DNA of 10,268 nucleotides from Oceanococcus sp041619315 (GTDB taxonomy: Bacteria > Pseudomonadota > Gammaproteobacteria > Nevskiales > Oceanococcaceae): positions 1 to 10,268 of the forward strand of contig JBFKEC010000106.1 in NCBI GenBank assembly GCA_041619315.1, read 5' to 3'. Below are positions 1-7,075 of the stretch, one piece after another (the stretch's first letter is position 1; every line of letters begins with the position of its first letter). The notes beneath the pieces are model-generated. The model was not told the origin of the DNA and searched no databases. It saw only the letters and a program-made list of their open reading frames with translations. The position numbers and the translations under genes were made by a program.

Positions 1-847
1 CTTTGAGCTGATCGAAATCCAGCCCAGCCTCGGCAACCAGACGCCGCACGGTGTCGTCGCGAATCCAGCCATTGACGGCGACTTTGTCGCTGTTGCCATT
101 GGCCGCATCGAGGGTAAAGCGCTCCTGACCCATGCCGTCGGATACGACGCCCCAGGGATATCCGGCAGGACCGGTCTCGTGAATAACCAGCACGGCAGCA
201 GCGCCAAGTTTGGCGCCAATTTCATACTTGTAGCTCCAGCGGCCGTAGTAGGTCATGGCCCGGCCTTTGAAGCGCTGAGTATCGAGCCCGTCGGGAGCTT
301 GAGGATCGGGAATTTGCGGGTCGTTAACCAGCATCAGCAGGGTCTTGCCGCGCACGTCCAGACCCTTGTAATCATCCCAGTTGTATTCGGGTGCCTGCAC
401 GCCGTAGCCAACAAACACCAGCGGTGATTTGCGCACCCGAACCAGTTTCTCGACGCGCTTGGTCGAGGCCACAACATCCTGCTGCAACCTCAGCGGAAAA
501 GGCTTGCCATTGAGCTGAATGCCAATGTCGGTCTGCGGCTTCAGGCCGACCAGCGGCACCATTTGGGTATATTCGCCAGACGGGTTGCCAGGCTCGGCGC
601 CGGTGGCCGCGAAGGCTTTGCTGAGGTAAGCAACGGTGCGCTCTTCCCCGAGCGTTCCGGGTTGGCGGCCTTCGAAACGGTCCGACGCGAGCACCTCAAT
701 GTGTGTAGCCAGGCGGGTTTCGTCGATCCCATCGAATACCTTGTCACCGCCCAGTCCGATCCAACGTAATGGGGTCTGAACCGCATGATTGAGCGTGCTG
801 CAGCCAGTCAAAAGGCATAGCGCGGCCAGCGCCAGATACTTGCCCAT
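1..847 (-). CDS. M28-family metallopeptidase-like lipoprotein with PA domain (C-terminus beyond window)
   Basis: Reading leftward from ATG at 847, about 282 codons are open to the window edge, so the C-terminal part is missing. The N-terminus is a lipoprotein signal: a hydrophobic stretch ending in LLTGC, with the lipid-bearing cysteine at residue 16. Residues about 40-85 carry the ASDRFEGRQPGTLGEE motif typical of the region before the PA insert in bacterial M28 aminopeptidase-like proteins. Residues about 143-280 look like a protease-associated domain (LVFVGYGV, YNWDDYKGLDVRGKTLLML). The zinc ligands of M28 enzymes lie further on and cannot be checked here. The likely role is peptide cleavage at the envelope, anchored by a lipid. 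A GGAG lies 10 nt before the start. It follows sprT by 43 nt on the same strand, so co-transcription is likely. The family call is from motif memory; the enzyme's specificity is unknown. Confidence 0.82.
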   Translation of the reverse strand, partial: MGKYLALAALCLLTGCSTLNHAVQTPLRWIGLGGDKVFDGIDETRLATHIEVLASDRFEGRQPGTLGEERTVAYLSKAFAATGAEPGNPSGEYTQMVPLVGLKPQTDIGIQLNGKPFPLRLQQDVVASTKRVEKLVRVRKSPLVFVGYGVQAPEYNWDDYKGLDVRGKTLLMLVNDPQIPDPQAPDGLDTQRFKGRAMTYYGRWSYKYEIGAKLGAAAVLVIHETGPAGYPWGVVSDGMGQERFTLDAANGNSDKVAVNGWIRDDTVRRLVAEAGLDFDQLK

Positions 848-890
848 AAAAGGGGAGCTCCAAAACTGATTGTCATGATCGGCAACATTA

Positions 891-1385
891 TCAAGTGCTA
901 TGCGGGCCGTCACCCGGACACAGCGTCTGGCCGCAGTGGCGGCACTGATAACGCTGACCTTTGAGCACGCGCCCATGCCGGATGCTGCTCAGAGAATGGC
1001 GCTGACAGATGCAATGGTAGGGATGTCGCGCAATCTTGCGTGCCGGTTCCACCGCGTAGTTGTGGCACACGGACGCCGGTCGGCCGAGCAGCGCCATCAT
1101 GTGCGCCCATTCCTGCCCATGCGGGCGAATGCGCCGCCCGTGCTGAGCGTAGGCAACCAGATGGGCCAACTCGTGCGGCACGGTGTCGAGTACAAATTCC
1201 TCGCCATGCTGCTGCAACAGCGCATTGTTCAGACGGATCGTCCACTGTTGCGGCAAAGCCAGACCGGCGCAGCGTCCGCGCAAATCAAAACGCAAGCGCG
1301 GTAGCGCATCGTTGCGTCCGAGTTTTTGATTGAGGGTGTCAAGGTCCTGGCTGAGACGTTGATGGGCAATGCGTTCTGGCAGCAT
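891..1385 (-). CDS. sprT: SprT family zinc metalloprotease-like protein
   Basis: A 164-residue protein with the SprT layout. HELAH lies at residues 71-75 (two zinc-ligand histidines and the catalytic glutamate), a third likely ligand is H89 in RPHGQEW, and a C-terminal zinc-ribbon-like part includes C125, C127, H130, C148 and C151 (YHCICQRHSLSSIRHGR and YQCRHCG). Length matches bacterial SprT, about 165 residues. The family is related by its SprT-like domain to eukaryotic Spartan, a protease for DNA-protein crosslinks. The bacterial protein's function is poorly defined, so no substrate is claimed. It is cytoplasmic, with no signal peptide or membrane segment. It starts 84 nt from the divergent DAHP synthase gene and is followed after 43 nt by the M28 lipoprotein gene. 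No strong Shine-Dalgarno sequence is visible before the ATG. Confidence 0.9.
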   Translation of the reverse strand: MLPERIAHQRLSQDLDTLNQKLGRNDALPRLRFDLRGRCAGLALPQQWTIRLNNALLQQHGEEFVLDTVPHELAHLVAYAQHGRRIRPHGQEWAHMMALLGRPASVCHNYAVEPARKIARHPYHCICQRHSLSSIRHGRVLKGQRYQCRHCGQTLCPGDGPHST

Positions 1386-1411
1386 GTGCCTAGTTTAAAG
1401 CGCCTTTGAAT

Positions 1412-1440
1412 TTGGGGAAAAGCGCTCAGCACTCGATAAT
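1412..1440 (+). promoter_or_regulatory. Possible sigma-70 promoter for the DAHP synthase gene
   Basis: In the 84-nt divergent spacer between sprT and the DAHP synthase gene, GATAAT at 1435-1440 matches the -10 consensus at five of six bases. TTGGGG at 1412-1417 gives a weak -35 at 17-nt spacing. Transcription would begin near 1447, about 23 nt before the ATG at 1470. No operator or attenuator is visible. This is a pattern match only. Confidence 0.35.
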
Positions 1441-1469
1441 GCGCAATGAATTCCACCAACTGACAGCGC

Positions 1470-2801
1470 ATGCCCACCTGGACCCTAAACACCTGGCGCG
1501 ATCGCCCGATTCTTCAGCAGCCAAGATACCCGGATGCGGTTGCATTAAAGGCCGCAACTGACGCCCTGGCGCTGCGGCCGCCGCTGGTCACGTCCGGCGA
1601 AATTGATGCGCTGCGTGGTGAGCTGGCAGCAGCTGCGCGTGGCGAATGCTTTGTGCTGCAGGGTGGCGATTGCGCGGAATCGTTTGATGAATGTCACTCC
1701 GATATCATCGCCAACCGTCTGCGTGTGTTGCTGCAAATGAGTCTGGTGCTGACCCACGGACTCAAGCAGCGTGTGGTGCGTATTGGCCGTTTCGCCGGGC
1801 AATATGCCAAACCGCGTTCTGCCGACATGGAGAGTCGGGATGGCGTTGAGTTACCCAGTTTTCGTGGTGATTTGGTCAATGCCCCGGAATTCACCGAACA
1901 GGCGCGCACCCCGCAGCCCCAGCGTCTGCTGCAAGGGCATGCGCTGTCGGCGCTGAGCCTGAACTACGTGCGTGCGTTGATTGATGGCGGGTTTGCCGAC
2001 CTGCATCATCCTGAAAACTGGGACTTGGCCTGGATGCAGCACACCCCGCATGCGCAGGCCTACGCCAAGCTGGTCAGCGAAATCGAGAATGCAGTGGGTT
2101 ATTTCGAAACCCTTTCGGGTCAGCGGCTTGCCCATCTTGATCGGATTCAGCTGTTCAGCTCGCATGAAGCTCTGATCATGGAATACGAGGCCGCATTGAC
2201 GCACGCTGTTGGCCCGGACCACTACAACCTCGGCTGCCACATGCCCTGGATCGGAATGCGCACGGCGCAGCCTGATGGTGCGCATGTTGAATATTGTCGC
2301 GGCATTGCCAATCCAATCGGCATCAAGTTGGGTCCTGGCCTGAGCAACGATGACGTATTGCGTCTGCTCTCGATACTCGATCCGCAGCGCACGCCCGGCC
2401 GCTTGGTGCTGATTCATCGCTTTGGCCACGCGCGCATTGAAGACGAGTTGCCCGGGCTTATTGAAACGGTAGCGTCCAGCGGACATCCGGCACTGTGGCT
2501 GTGCGACCCCATGCACGGCAACACCCAGACCACCAGCGACGGCCTCAAGACCCGCGATTTTTCCGACGTGCTGGGCGAACTGCTGGCATCTTTCAAGATT
2601 CATCGCCAACTCGGCAGTCGTCTGGGCGGCGTGCATCTCGAGCTAACCGGTGAAAACGTCACGGAATGCACTGGCGGTGCACGCGCCCTGAGCGCAGAAG
2701 ACCTCAAGCAGCGTTACCGCTCACAGGTTGATCCCCGGCTCAATGGCGAGCAGGCTCTGGAGTTGGCCATGGCAATTGCCACAGCGGCGAGTATCGACTG
2801 A
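1470..2801 (+). CDS. Class II 3-deoxy-7-phosphoheptulonate (DAHP) synthase
   Basis: A 443-residue enzyme joining phosphoenolpyruvate and erythrose 4-phosphate into DAHP, the first step of the shikimate pathway to aromatic amino acids. It is the plant/mycobacterial (class II) type, not the AroFGH type of E. coli. Signatures are GGDCAES (65-71), RIGRFAGQYAKPRS (104-117), HRFGHARIEDELPGL (316-330), DPMHGNT (346-352) and GGVHLELTGENVTEC (386-400). The four metal ligands known from the M. tuberculosis enzyme (Cys, His, Glu, Asp) appear as C68, H349, E391 and D421, with nearly the same spacing. Length is normal for the family. The start is forced: an in-frame stop lies at 1461-1463 and the ATG at 1470 is the first after it, with only a poor Shine-Dalgarno sequence. 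It is a single gene, divergent from sprT and convergent with the LOG gene, whose stop is 5 nt away. Phenazine-type homologues (PhzC) share the fold, but no phenazine genes are nearby. Confidence 0.95.
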   Translation: MPTWTLNTWRDRPILQQPRYPDAVALKAATDALALRPPLVTSGEIDALRGELAAAARGECFVLQGGDCAESFDECHSDIIANRLRVLLQMSLVLTHGLKQRVVRIGRFAGQYAKPRSADMESRDGVELPSFRGDLVNAPEFTEQARTPQPQRLLQGHALSALSLNYVRALIDGGFADLHHPENWDLAWMQHTPHAQAYAKLVSEIENAVGYFETLSGQRLAHLDRIQLFSSHEALIMEYEAALTHAVGPDHYNLGCHMPWIGMRTAQPDGAHVEYCRGIANPIGIKLGPGLSNDDVLRLLSILDPQRTPGRLVLIHRFGHARIEDELPGLIETVASSGHPALWLCDPMHGNTQTTSDGLKTRDFSDVLGELLASFKIHRQLGSRLGGVHLELTGENVTECTGGARALSAEDLKQRYRSQVDPRLNGEQALELAMAIATAASID

Positions 2802-2806
2802 GTGAC

Positions 2807-3508
2807 TTAAAGGGTGTGGGTCAGGATGTCGAACGCGCGGTCTACGCAGTCCACATGGCGTACCAGTTCGAGATCCTTGTTTTCAATCAGCCCCTGACGT
2901 GCAAGAGCATTGAGGTCGATGACCTCACGCCAATAGCTTTCTCCGAACAGCACAATCGGGCGTGCGTGGGTTTTTCCGGTCTGACTCAAGGTCAGCAACT
3001 CGAACAGTTCATCGAGGGTGCCAAATCCGCCAGGGAAAATAACCAGCGCCGCCGACAGCTCGAGAAACCAGAATTTACGGGTAAAAAAGTAATGAAACTC
3101 GAAAATCTGGTCGGCTGGAATGTACGGATTGACGCGTTGCTCGAAAGGCAGCGAAATGTTGAAGCCCACGTTCAGGCGTGAGTTGATTTCAGCTGCGCCA
3201 GCATGGGCGGCCTGCATGATGCCGGGTCCGCCACCGGTCAGGATGTGGTAACGCTTACCCGTGGTGTGCGTCTGGCTTGTCCATTGCGCCAGGCGTCGGC
3301 CCAAATCACTGGCCATCGCATAGTAGTCACGCCCATCCCCGACCCGGTCATCGCCTGCACTGATGCGTGCCGAGCCCCAGAATGTGATGGCGCGCTGGAT
3401 CTGATTGTCGCGAAGGCGCTGACGCGGCTGCAGATATTCGGCCAGGATGCGCAGAGGTCGTGCATCCTCGCCATGCATGAATTCAGCATCTTCAAATGCC
3501 TTGCTCAT
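2807..3508 (-). CDS. LOG-family (TIGR00730-type) Rossmann-fold nucleotide 5'-monophosphate phosphoribohydrolase
   Basis: A 233-residue cytoplasmic protein of the LOG / lysine-decarboxylase-like family. Members cleave the N-glycosidic bond of nucleoside monophosphates to free base and ribose 5-phosphate; some act on cytokinin nucleotides. Visible motifs are ITFWGSARIS (41-50), the phosphate-binding glycine loop TGGGPGIMQAAHAGA (91-105), RK at 144-145 and PGGFGTLDELFEL (159-171) with the catalytic glutamate E167. The roughly 35-residue N-terminal extension before the Rossmann core is seen in many proteobacterial members. There is no sign of lysine decarboxylase function, an old misannotation of this family. 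Its ATG overlaps the stop codon of the upstream dehydrogenase gene (ATGA at 3505-3508), so translation is probably coupled. The natural base substrate cannot be read from sequence; housekeeping nucleotide salvage is the cautious guess. Confidence 0.88.
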   Translation of the reverse strand: MSKAFEDAEFMHGEDARPLRILAEYLQPRQRLRDNQIQRAITFWGSARISAGDDRVGDGRDYYAMASDLGRRLAQWTSQTHTTGKRYHILTGGGPGIMQAAHAGAAEINSRLNVGFNISLPFEQRVNPYIPADQIFEFHYFFTRKFWFLELSAALVIFPGGFGTLDELFELLTLSQTGKTHARPIVLFGESYWREVIDLNALARQGLIENKDLELVRHVDCVDRAFDILTHTL

Positions 3509-4380
3509 ATTTTTGGATCATCCAGTGCTGCAATCAGCGCGGAAGTGTCCTGGCGCCCTCGCCCGCTCCGGCTCAATTCATCGTAGAGGTTATGAATCTG
3601 TCGAGTCATGCGCAGTGGTGCGCCAAGCTTGTCGGCCTCGTTCTCGACAATGCCGAGATCCTTGCGCATCCAGTCGATGGCAAAGCCGAAGTCGAATTCA
3701 CGTTCGAGCATGCTCGCGCCGCGATTGGCCATCTGCCATGAGCCGGCGGCGCCGTTCTCAATCACCGCAAGCACTTTGGTCATGTCGAGACCGGCGAGTT
3801 CGCCCAGCCTCAGCCCCTCGGCCAATCCCTGGATGACACCCGCAACGCAAATCTGGTTGACCATCTTGGTCAACTGACCGCTGCCGACCGGGCCAATGAG
3901 CGCATGGCTGCCTGCATAGGCGCTGAATACCTGCGCGGCTCGCTGGTAATCCTGTTCCTGGCCGCCGCACATAATGCTCAGCACGCCGTTCTCAGCGCCA
4001 GCCTGGCCACCGGATACCGGCGCATCGACAAAGGCGAGGCCCTGGGCGCGTGCCGCCTGATCCAAATCGCGGGCAACTTGCGCTGAACTTGTGGTGTGGT
4101 CGATGTGCAGCGCGCCCTGGGCAAGGCTGGCATAGGCGCCGCTGCCTGGGGTCAGGCAAACCTCGCGCAAATCATCGTCGTTGCCAACGCAACTGATCAC
4201 AACGTCCGCGCCCTGAGCGGCCTGTGCCGGGCTGTCAAAAACATGGCCGGCATGACGCGCGCACCAGGCCTCAGCCTTATTGCGGCTACGGTTGTACACA
4301 CGCAAATCATGTCCTGCAGCGACAAGATGGCCGGCCATCGGGCCGCCCATCACACCGATACCGATGTAGGCGATTTTCAC
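3505..4380 (-). CDS. NAD(P)-dependent oxidoreductase, 3-hydroxyisobutyrate dehydrogenase family
   Basis: A beta-hydroxyacid dehydrogenase of 291 residues, starting at GTG (4378-4380). The GTG is chosen because the dinucleotide fold begins at once (MKIAYIGIGVMGGPMAGHL). The next upstream ATG (4494) would add 38 residues unlike the family and run deep into gpmA. Motifs are GxGxMGxxMA (7-16), substrate-binding DAPVSGG (119-125), catalytic K172 in GSGQLTKMVNQ, and RKDLG (239-243). Length suits the family (about 290-300). Known members oxidise 3-hydroxyisobutyrate (valine breakdown) or reduce tartronate semialdehyde or succinic semialdehyde. The actual substrate here cannot be assigned: no valine-degradation or glyoxylate genes are adjacent. 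The gene begins 10 nt after the gpmA stop and overlaps the LOG gene by 4 nt, so it is the middle of a three-gene operon. Confidence 0.9.
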   Translation of the reverse strand: MKIAYIGIGVMGGPMAGHLVAAGHDLRVYNRSRNKAEAWCARHAGHVFDSPAQAAQGADVVISCVGNDDDLREVCLTPGSGAYASLAQGALHIDHTTSSAQVARDLDQAARAQGLAFVDAPVSGGQAGAENGVLSIMCGGQEQDYQRAAQVFSAYAGSHALIGPVGSGQLTKMVNQICVAGVIQGLAEGLRLGELAGLDMTKVLAVIENGAAGSWQMANRGASMLEREFDFGFAIDWMRKDLGIVENEADKLGAPLRMTRQIHNLYDELSRSGRGRQDTSALIAALDDPKI

Positions 4381-4390
4381 CTTGGGGCGG

Positions 4391-5134
4391 TCAGGCCTTG
4401 CCCTGATTGGCCACCGCAGCGGCGGCCTTGGCCACCGCATCGGCATCGCCCAGATAGCCGAAGCTCTTAACCTGCAGGTTTTCATCCAGTTCAAACCGCA
4501 GCGGCATGCCGGTAGGAATGTTGATCTCCAGGATATCTTCGTCAGAAACCTGATTCAGGAATTTGTACAGTGCGCGCAGGCTGTTGCCGTGCGCAGTCAC
4601 CAGGACATTGCGGCCCTGTTTGAGCTGCGGCGCGATGGCATCGAACCAGTATGGCAGGACCCGCTCAAGCGTCAGCTTGAGCGATTCGGTGCCGGGGATG
4701 ACGCGGCTGTCGAGCTGCGCATAGCGCGGATCGTGGACCGGGTGACCGGCGTCACTGGTGGGCATTTCAGGAGGCGGCACATCATATGAACGACGCCAAA
4801 TCTTGACCTGATCCTCACCGTGCTGGGCTGCAGTTTCCGCCTTGTTGAGGCCCTGCAATGCGCCGTAGTGGCGTTCATTCAGACGCCAGGAACGATGCAC
4901 CGGCAGCCACATGGCGTCCATTTGATCCAGGGCGGTCCACAGCGTGCGAATCGCGCGCTTGAGCACCGAGGTGTAGGCCACATCGAATGTCAGCCCTTCG
5001 GCTTTCATCAACTGGCCAGCGGCTATCGCCTCACTGCGCCCCTGCTCGGTCAGATCGACATCCACCCATCCGGTGAAGCGATTTTCAAGGTTCCACTGGC
5101 TTTGACCGTGGCGAAGCAGGACCAGAGTGCTCAT
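4391..5134 (-). CDS. gpmA: 2,3-bisphosphoglycerate-dependent phosphoglycerate mutase
   Basis: A 247-residue glycolytic and gluconeogenic enzyme that interconverts 3- and 2-phosphoglycerate through a phosphohistidine. The N-terminal signature LVLLRHGQSQWN includes R8 and the phosphorylated H9. FTGWVDVDLTEQG (20-32) and LNERHYGALQGLNK (85-98, with the general acid E87) are classic. The second active-site histidine is H182 in VTAHGNSLRAL. Length fits the E. coli enzyme (about 250 residues), and this is not the cofactor-independent GpmM type. The C-terminal tail is alanine-rich (ADAVAKAAAAVANQGKA). It is the first gene of a tight run with the dehydrogenase (10-nt gap) and LOG genes. A small hairpin lies 27 nt upstream of its ATG. 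No convincing Shine-Dalgarno sequence is seen before the ATG. The identification is firm. Confidence 0.97.
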   Translation of the reverse strand: MSTLVLLRHGQSQWNLENRFTGWVDVDLTEQGRSEAIAAGQLMKAEGLTFDVAYTSVLKRAIRTLWTALDQMDAMWLPVHRSWRLNERHYGALQGLNKAETAAQHGEDQVKIWRRSYDVPPPEMPTSDAGHPVHDPRYAQLDSRVIPGTESLKLTLERVLPYWFDAIAPQLKQGRNVLVTAHGNSLRALYKFLNQVSDEDILEINIPTGMPLRFELDENLQVKSFGYLGDADAVAKAAAAVANQGKA

Positions 5135-5160
5135 GGGCGATGGCTATATGGCAAATGAAC

Positions 5161-5179
5161 GGGGCATTTTACATGCCCC
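5161..5179 (-). terminator. Hairpin between the thioesterase gene and gpmA; possible weak terminator
   Basis: A perfect 7-bp inverted repeat (GGGGCAT / ATGCCCC, 5-nt loop) sits in the 68-nt spacer after the thioesterase stop and before gpmA. Read leftward it is followed by GTTCATTTG, which is not a good U-run, so intrinsic termination would be inefficient. It could end most psp-operon transcription while letting some pass into gpmA, or it could be a leader structure of gpmA. No separate gpmA promoter is clear. Confidence 0.4.
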
Positions 5180-5202
5180 TTGCCGTGTGCGTAGCGATGA
5201 GC

Positions 5203-5733
5203 CTACTCAGCGCCTGGTTTCATACGCGAAGCGCGCATTGACTGAATCTCCTGGGCATGTGCCAGGCGCGCTTTTCGGCGCAAGGCGGCTTCGTGGAAAC
5301 GATGCACCTCGGCCTCGCTATGCGGTACAAGCTCTGGAACTGGACTGGGCTTGTCATCATCGTCCAGCGCAATGAACGTCAGATATGCCGACAAAATGTG
5401 TCGGCGCGCCCCACTGCGGGACAGTTCGGCCATAACCCGCACGCCGATTTCCATCGATGTGTTCCAGGCGCGGTTACATGAGGCCGAGTAAATCAGGGTG
5501 TCCGCGCCGGTGGCTGGCTGAATGAATTGCACGGCGTCGACGCCAACCGTGACACACAAGCGCCCGGCATGCCGCTCAGCCACAACAACAGCGATACGGT
5601 CCATCTGGGCCATGATCAGGCCGCCGAAGACGTTGCCGTTATAGTTCAGATCGTTTGGGAAGATCTTGTAAATCTGTTCGCTGACGGCTGAGCTTGATAC
5701 AGGCTTTTGTGCAATCTCAGGTTGTGGGTTCAT
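5203..5733 (-). CDS. Acyl-CoA thioesterase, hotdog fold (YciA/ACOT type), last gene of the psp operon
   Basis: A 176-residue cytoplasmic protein of the acyl-CoA hydrolase hotdog family, which splits acyl-CoA into free fatty acid and CoA. The start of the fold reads DLNYNGNVFGGLIMAQMD (28-45), matching the N-x-x-G-x-(V/I)FGG-x(3)-(S/A)QMD pattern of YciA-like enzymes, with D45 at the position of the catalytic aspartate. TVGVDAVQFIQPATGAD (62-78) is the second family motif. A positively charged helical tail of about 30 residues follows the hotdog core (HRFHEAALRRKARLAHAQEIQ). Its ATG overlaps the pspC stop (ATGA at 5730-5733), implying coupled translation and control by the psp promoter. A thioesterase is not part of the enterobacterial psp operon. 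A role in lipid turnover under membrane stress is inferred only from position; the chain-length preference is unknown. Confidence 0.88.
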   Translation of the reverse strand: MNPQPEIAQKPVSSSAVSEQIYKIFPNDLNYNGNVFGGLIMAQMDRIAVVVAERHAGRLCVTVGVDAVQFIQPATGADTLIYSASCNRAWNTSMEIGVRVMAELSRSGARRHILSAYLTFIALDDDDKPSPVPELVPHSEAEVHRFHEAALRRKARLAHAQEIQSMRASRMKPGAE

Positions 5734-6125
5734 CCGGTCTCCAGATCTCGGAATGCGGCACGCAATTGGTGTTCATTGCCGTGCAGGTAGGCTTCAACGC
5801 GGCGCATGCGGCGTTCAATGCGGGCATAGCGCTCACGTAACGGTCCGCTGTAGCGCGGGCGAGGTGGCTCGCCGCCCGGTTGCGCGGACTGTGCGGCTTT
5901 GCGCTTTGGGGTTGGCCGTTTTTCATCAACCGTGGGGACTACGAATACGGCAATGGCGTAAGCCAGAATGATCGGCCAGTTGACGAAAAGCGCCAGCAAG
6001 GCGACCACCAGGCGTGTCGTGCGACGACGCCATCCGTAGTAGTCGGCAAGGCCGGCGCACACACCAAACAATATGCCGTTGTCCGGATCGCGGCGAATTT
6101 CCGACAGCTCTTTGAAAATACTCAT
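5730..6125 (-). CDS. pspC: Phage shock protein C, inner-membrane PspC-domain stress sensor
   Basis: A 131-residue protein with a PspC domain at its N-terminus. RRDPDNGILFGVCAGLADYYG (11-31) is the family signature, followed by one strongly hydrophobic segment at about residues 38-64. After it comes a proline-rich linker (about 70-95) and a charged, probably coiled helix (RERYARIERRMRRVEAYL, 97-114). In enterobacteria PspC works with PspB at the inner membrane to draw PspA away from PspF when the membrane is damaged. It is slightly longer than the E. coli protein (119 residues), with no sign of breakage. Its ATG overlaps the pspB stop (ATGA at 6122-6125), and its own stop overlaps the thioesterase start in the same way. 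This gives a translationally coupled pspB-pspC-thioesterase block. Confidence 0.93.
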   Translation of the reverse strand: MSIFKELSEIRRDPDNGILFGVCAGLADYYGWRRRTTRLVVALLALFVNWPIILAYAIAVFVVPTVDEKRPTPKRKAAQSAQPGGEPPRPRYSGPLRERYARIERRMRRVEAYLHGNEHQLRAAFRDLETG

Positions 6126-6358
6126 GTGCGCGACCTCCAGTCGGGCGTATCCACGTCGAGAAGTTTTTCAATGGCGTCCAGCCGATCTTCCAGCACCTCA
6201 GCTTGAGCATGCAGGTCAGCATGACTGGTGTTTTCGAGTTTCTGCTGGCGGCGATCGCGTTTCCAGATGGTCATGTAGTGGAAGATCAGCCACAGCGGCA
6301 TCACGATGACCAGAAACAGGACAGTCGGAACAAATAGAAGCTCTGATGCAACGTCCAT
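6122..6358 (-). CDS. pspB: Phage shock protein B, inner-membrane envelope stress protein
   Basis: A 78-residue protein matching PspB in size and layout. An N-terminal membrane segment (about residues 7-27, ending in the conserved-looking PLWLIFHY) is followed by a basic stretch (WKRDRRQQK), a short coiled-coil helix (about 47-68, LHAQAEVLEDRLDAIEKLL) and the C-terminal DTPDWRSR typical of the family. PspB and PspC together relay membrane damage to PspA. It follows pspA after 34 nt; that spacer contains a near-direct repeat of TGGAATG on the plus strand and only a weak Shine-Dalgarno sequence. It overlaps pspC by 4 nt. It is easily missed because of its size, but the match is clear. Confidence 0.93.
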   Translation of the reverse strand: MDVASELLFVPTVLFLVIVMPLWLIFHYMTIWKRDRRQQKLENTSHADLHAQAEVLEDRLDAIEKLLDVDTPDWRSRT

Positions 6359-6392
6359 TTATGTTCTCAGTGGAATGGATAATGGAATGATC

Positions 6393-7064
6393 TCAGGAAT
6401 TCGCTTCAGGCTTAAGCTTTTTGCGCAGGAGATCCAGTTCGGCTTCAACTTCGTCGCTGGCTTCCAGCTCTGAAAATGCTTTTTCCAGATCATCGCCCTG
6501 GCCCAATTCTTCGGCATCAACCTGGGCCTCAAGACCTTCAATGCGGCGTTCGAAGGCCTCGAACTTGGTCCGCGCGTCATCCATGCGCGCATCATCCAGC
6601 TGCTGCTTGGCTTTGAGTCGCGTGCCGGCGTTGTCCTTGCGCATCAACAGGCTGCGTTGGCGAGCCTTGGCATCCTTGAGCTTGGCATTGAGCTGACGGA
6701 TGTCGGAGTCCAGCTTGTCGACCTGCTCCTTGGCGATCTGCTGCTCTTCAATCAGCAGGTCGCGTTTTTCGACCAGTTGATTCTTGTACATCAGGGCGCC
6801 GCGCGCGAGATCCTCGCGGTCCTTGCTCAGGGCCAGCTCCGCTTTGGATTCCCATTCGGCGATACCGGCATTCAGCTGCTTCAGTTCGCGGTTGATTTCT
6901 TTCTGCCGCGCGAGGGTCTTGACCGAGGCCGAGCGCACCTCAACCAGGGTGTCCTCCATTTCCTGAATGATCAGGCGGACCATCTTGGCCGGATCTTCGG
7001 CTTTATCGAGTAATGCGTGGACATTCGAGTTAACGATGTCCGAGAGTCGTGAATAAACGCCCAT
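6393..7064 (-). CDS. pspA: Phage shock protein A (PspA/IM30/ESCRT-III family)
   Basis: A 223-residue protein, almost the length of E. coli PspA (222). It has the N-terminal amphipathic stretch MGVYSRLSDIVNSNVHALLDKAEDPAKM, then nearly continuous charged coiled-coil helices to about residue 185 (for example RQKEINRELKQLNAGIAEWESKAELAL), and FERRIEGLEAQVDAEELG (171-188). PspA plays two roles. In unstressed cells it binds and inhibits PspF; under stress it assembles on the inner membrane and protects it. The family is related to Vipp1/IM30 and ESCRT-III. A good Shine-Dalgarno sequence (GGAGA at 7070-7074) sits in the 11-nt gap after the stop of the small secreted gene, so the two genes are surely co-transcribed. 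Confidence 0.96.
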   Translation of the reverse strand: MGVYSRLSDIVNSNVHALLDKAEDPAKMVRLIIQEMEDTLVEVRSASVKTLARQKEINRELKQLNAGIAEWESKAELALSKDREDLARGALMYKNQLVEKRDLLIEEQQIAKEQVDKLDSDIRQLNAKLKDAKARQRSLLMRKDNAGTRLKAKQQLDDARMDDARTKFEAFERRIEGLEAQVDAEELGQGDDLEKAFSELEASDEVEAELDLLRKKLKPEANS

Positions 7065-7075
7065 GAGGCTCTCCG

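Noticed and set aside
179..1333. Plus-strand open frames opposite the M28 and sprT genes
   Set aside because: They are shadows of two minus-strand genes with clear lipobox, PA-domain and HELAH motifs.
1851..2636. 261-codon minus-strand open frame
   Set aside because: Lies wholly opposite the well-supported class II DAHP synthase; its protein shows no family motif and no ribosome site.
4381..4494. N-terminal extension of the oxidoreductase to an ATG at 4494
   Set aside because: It would overlap gpmA by over 100 nt and add residues unlike the family; the Rossmann motif starts at the GTG at 4380.
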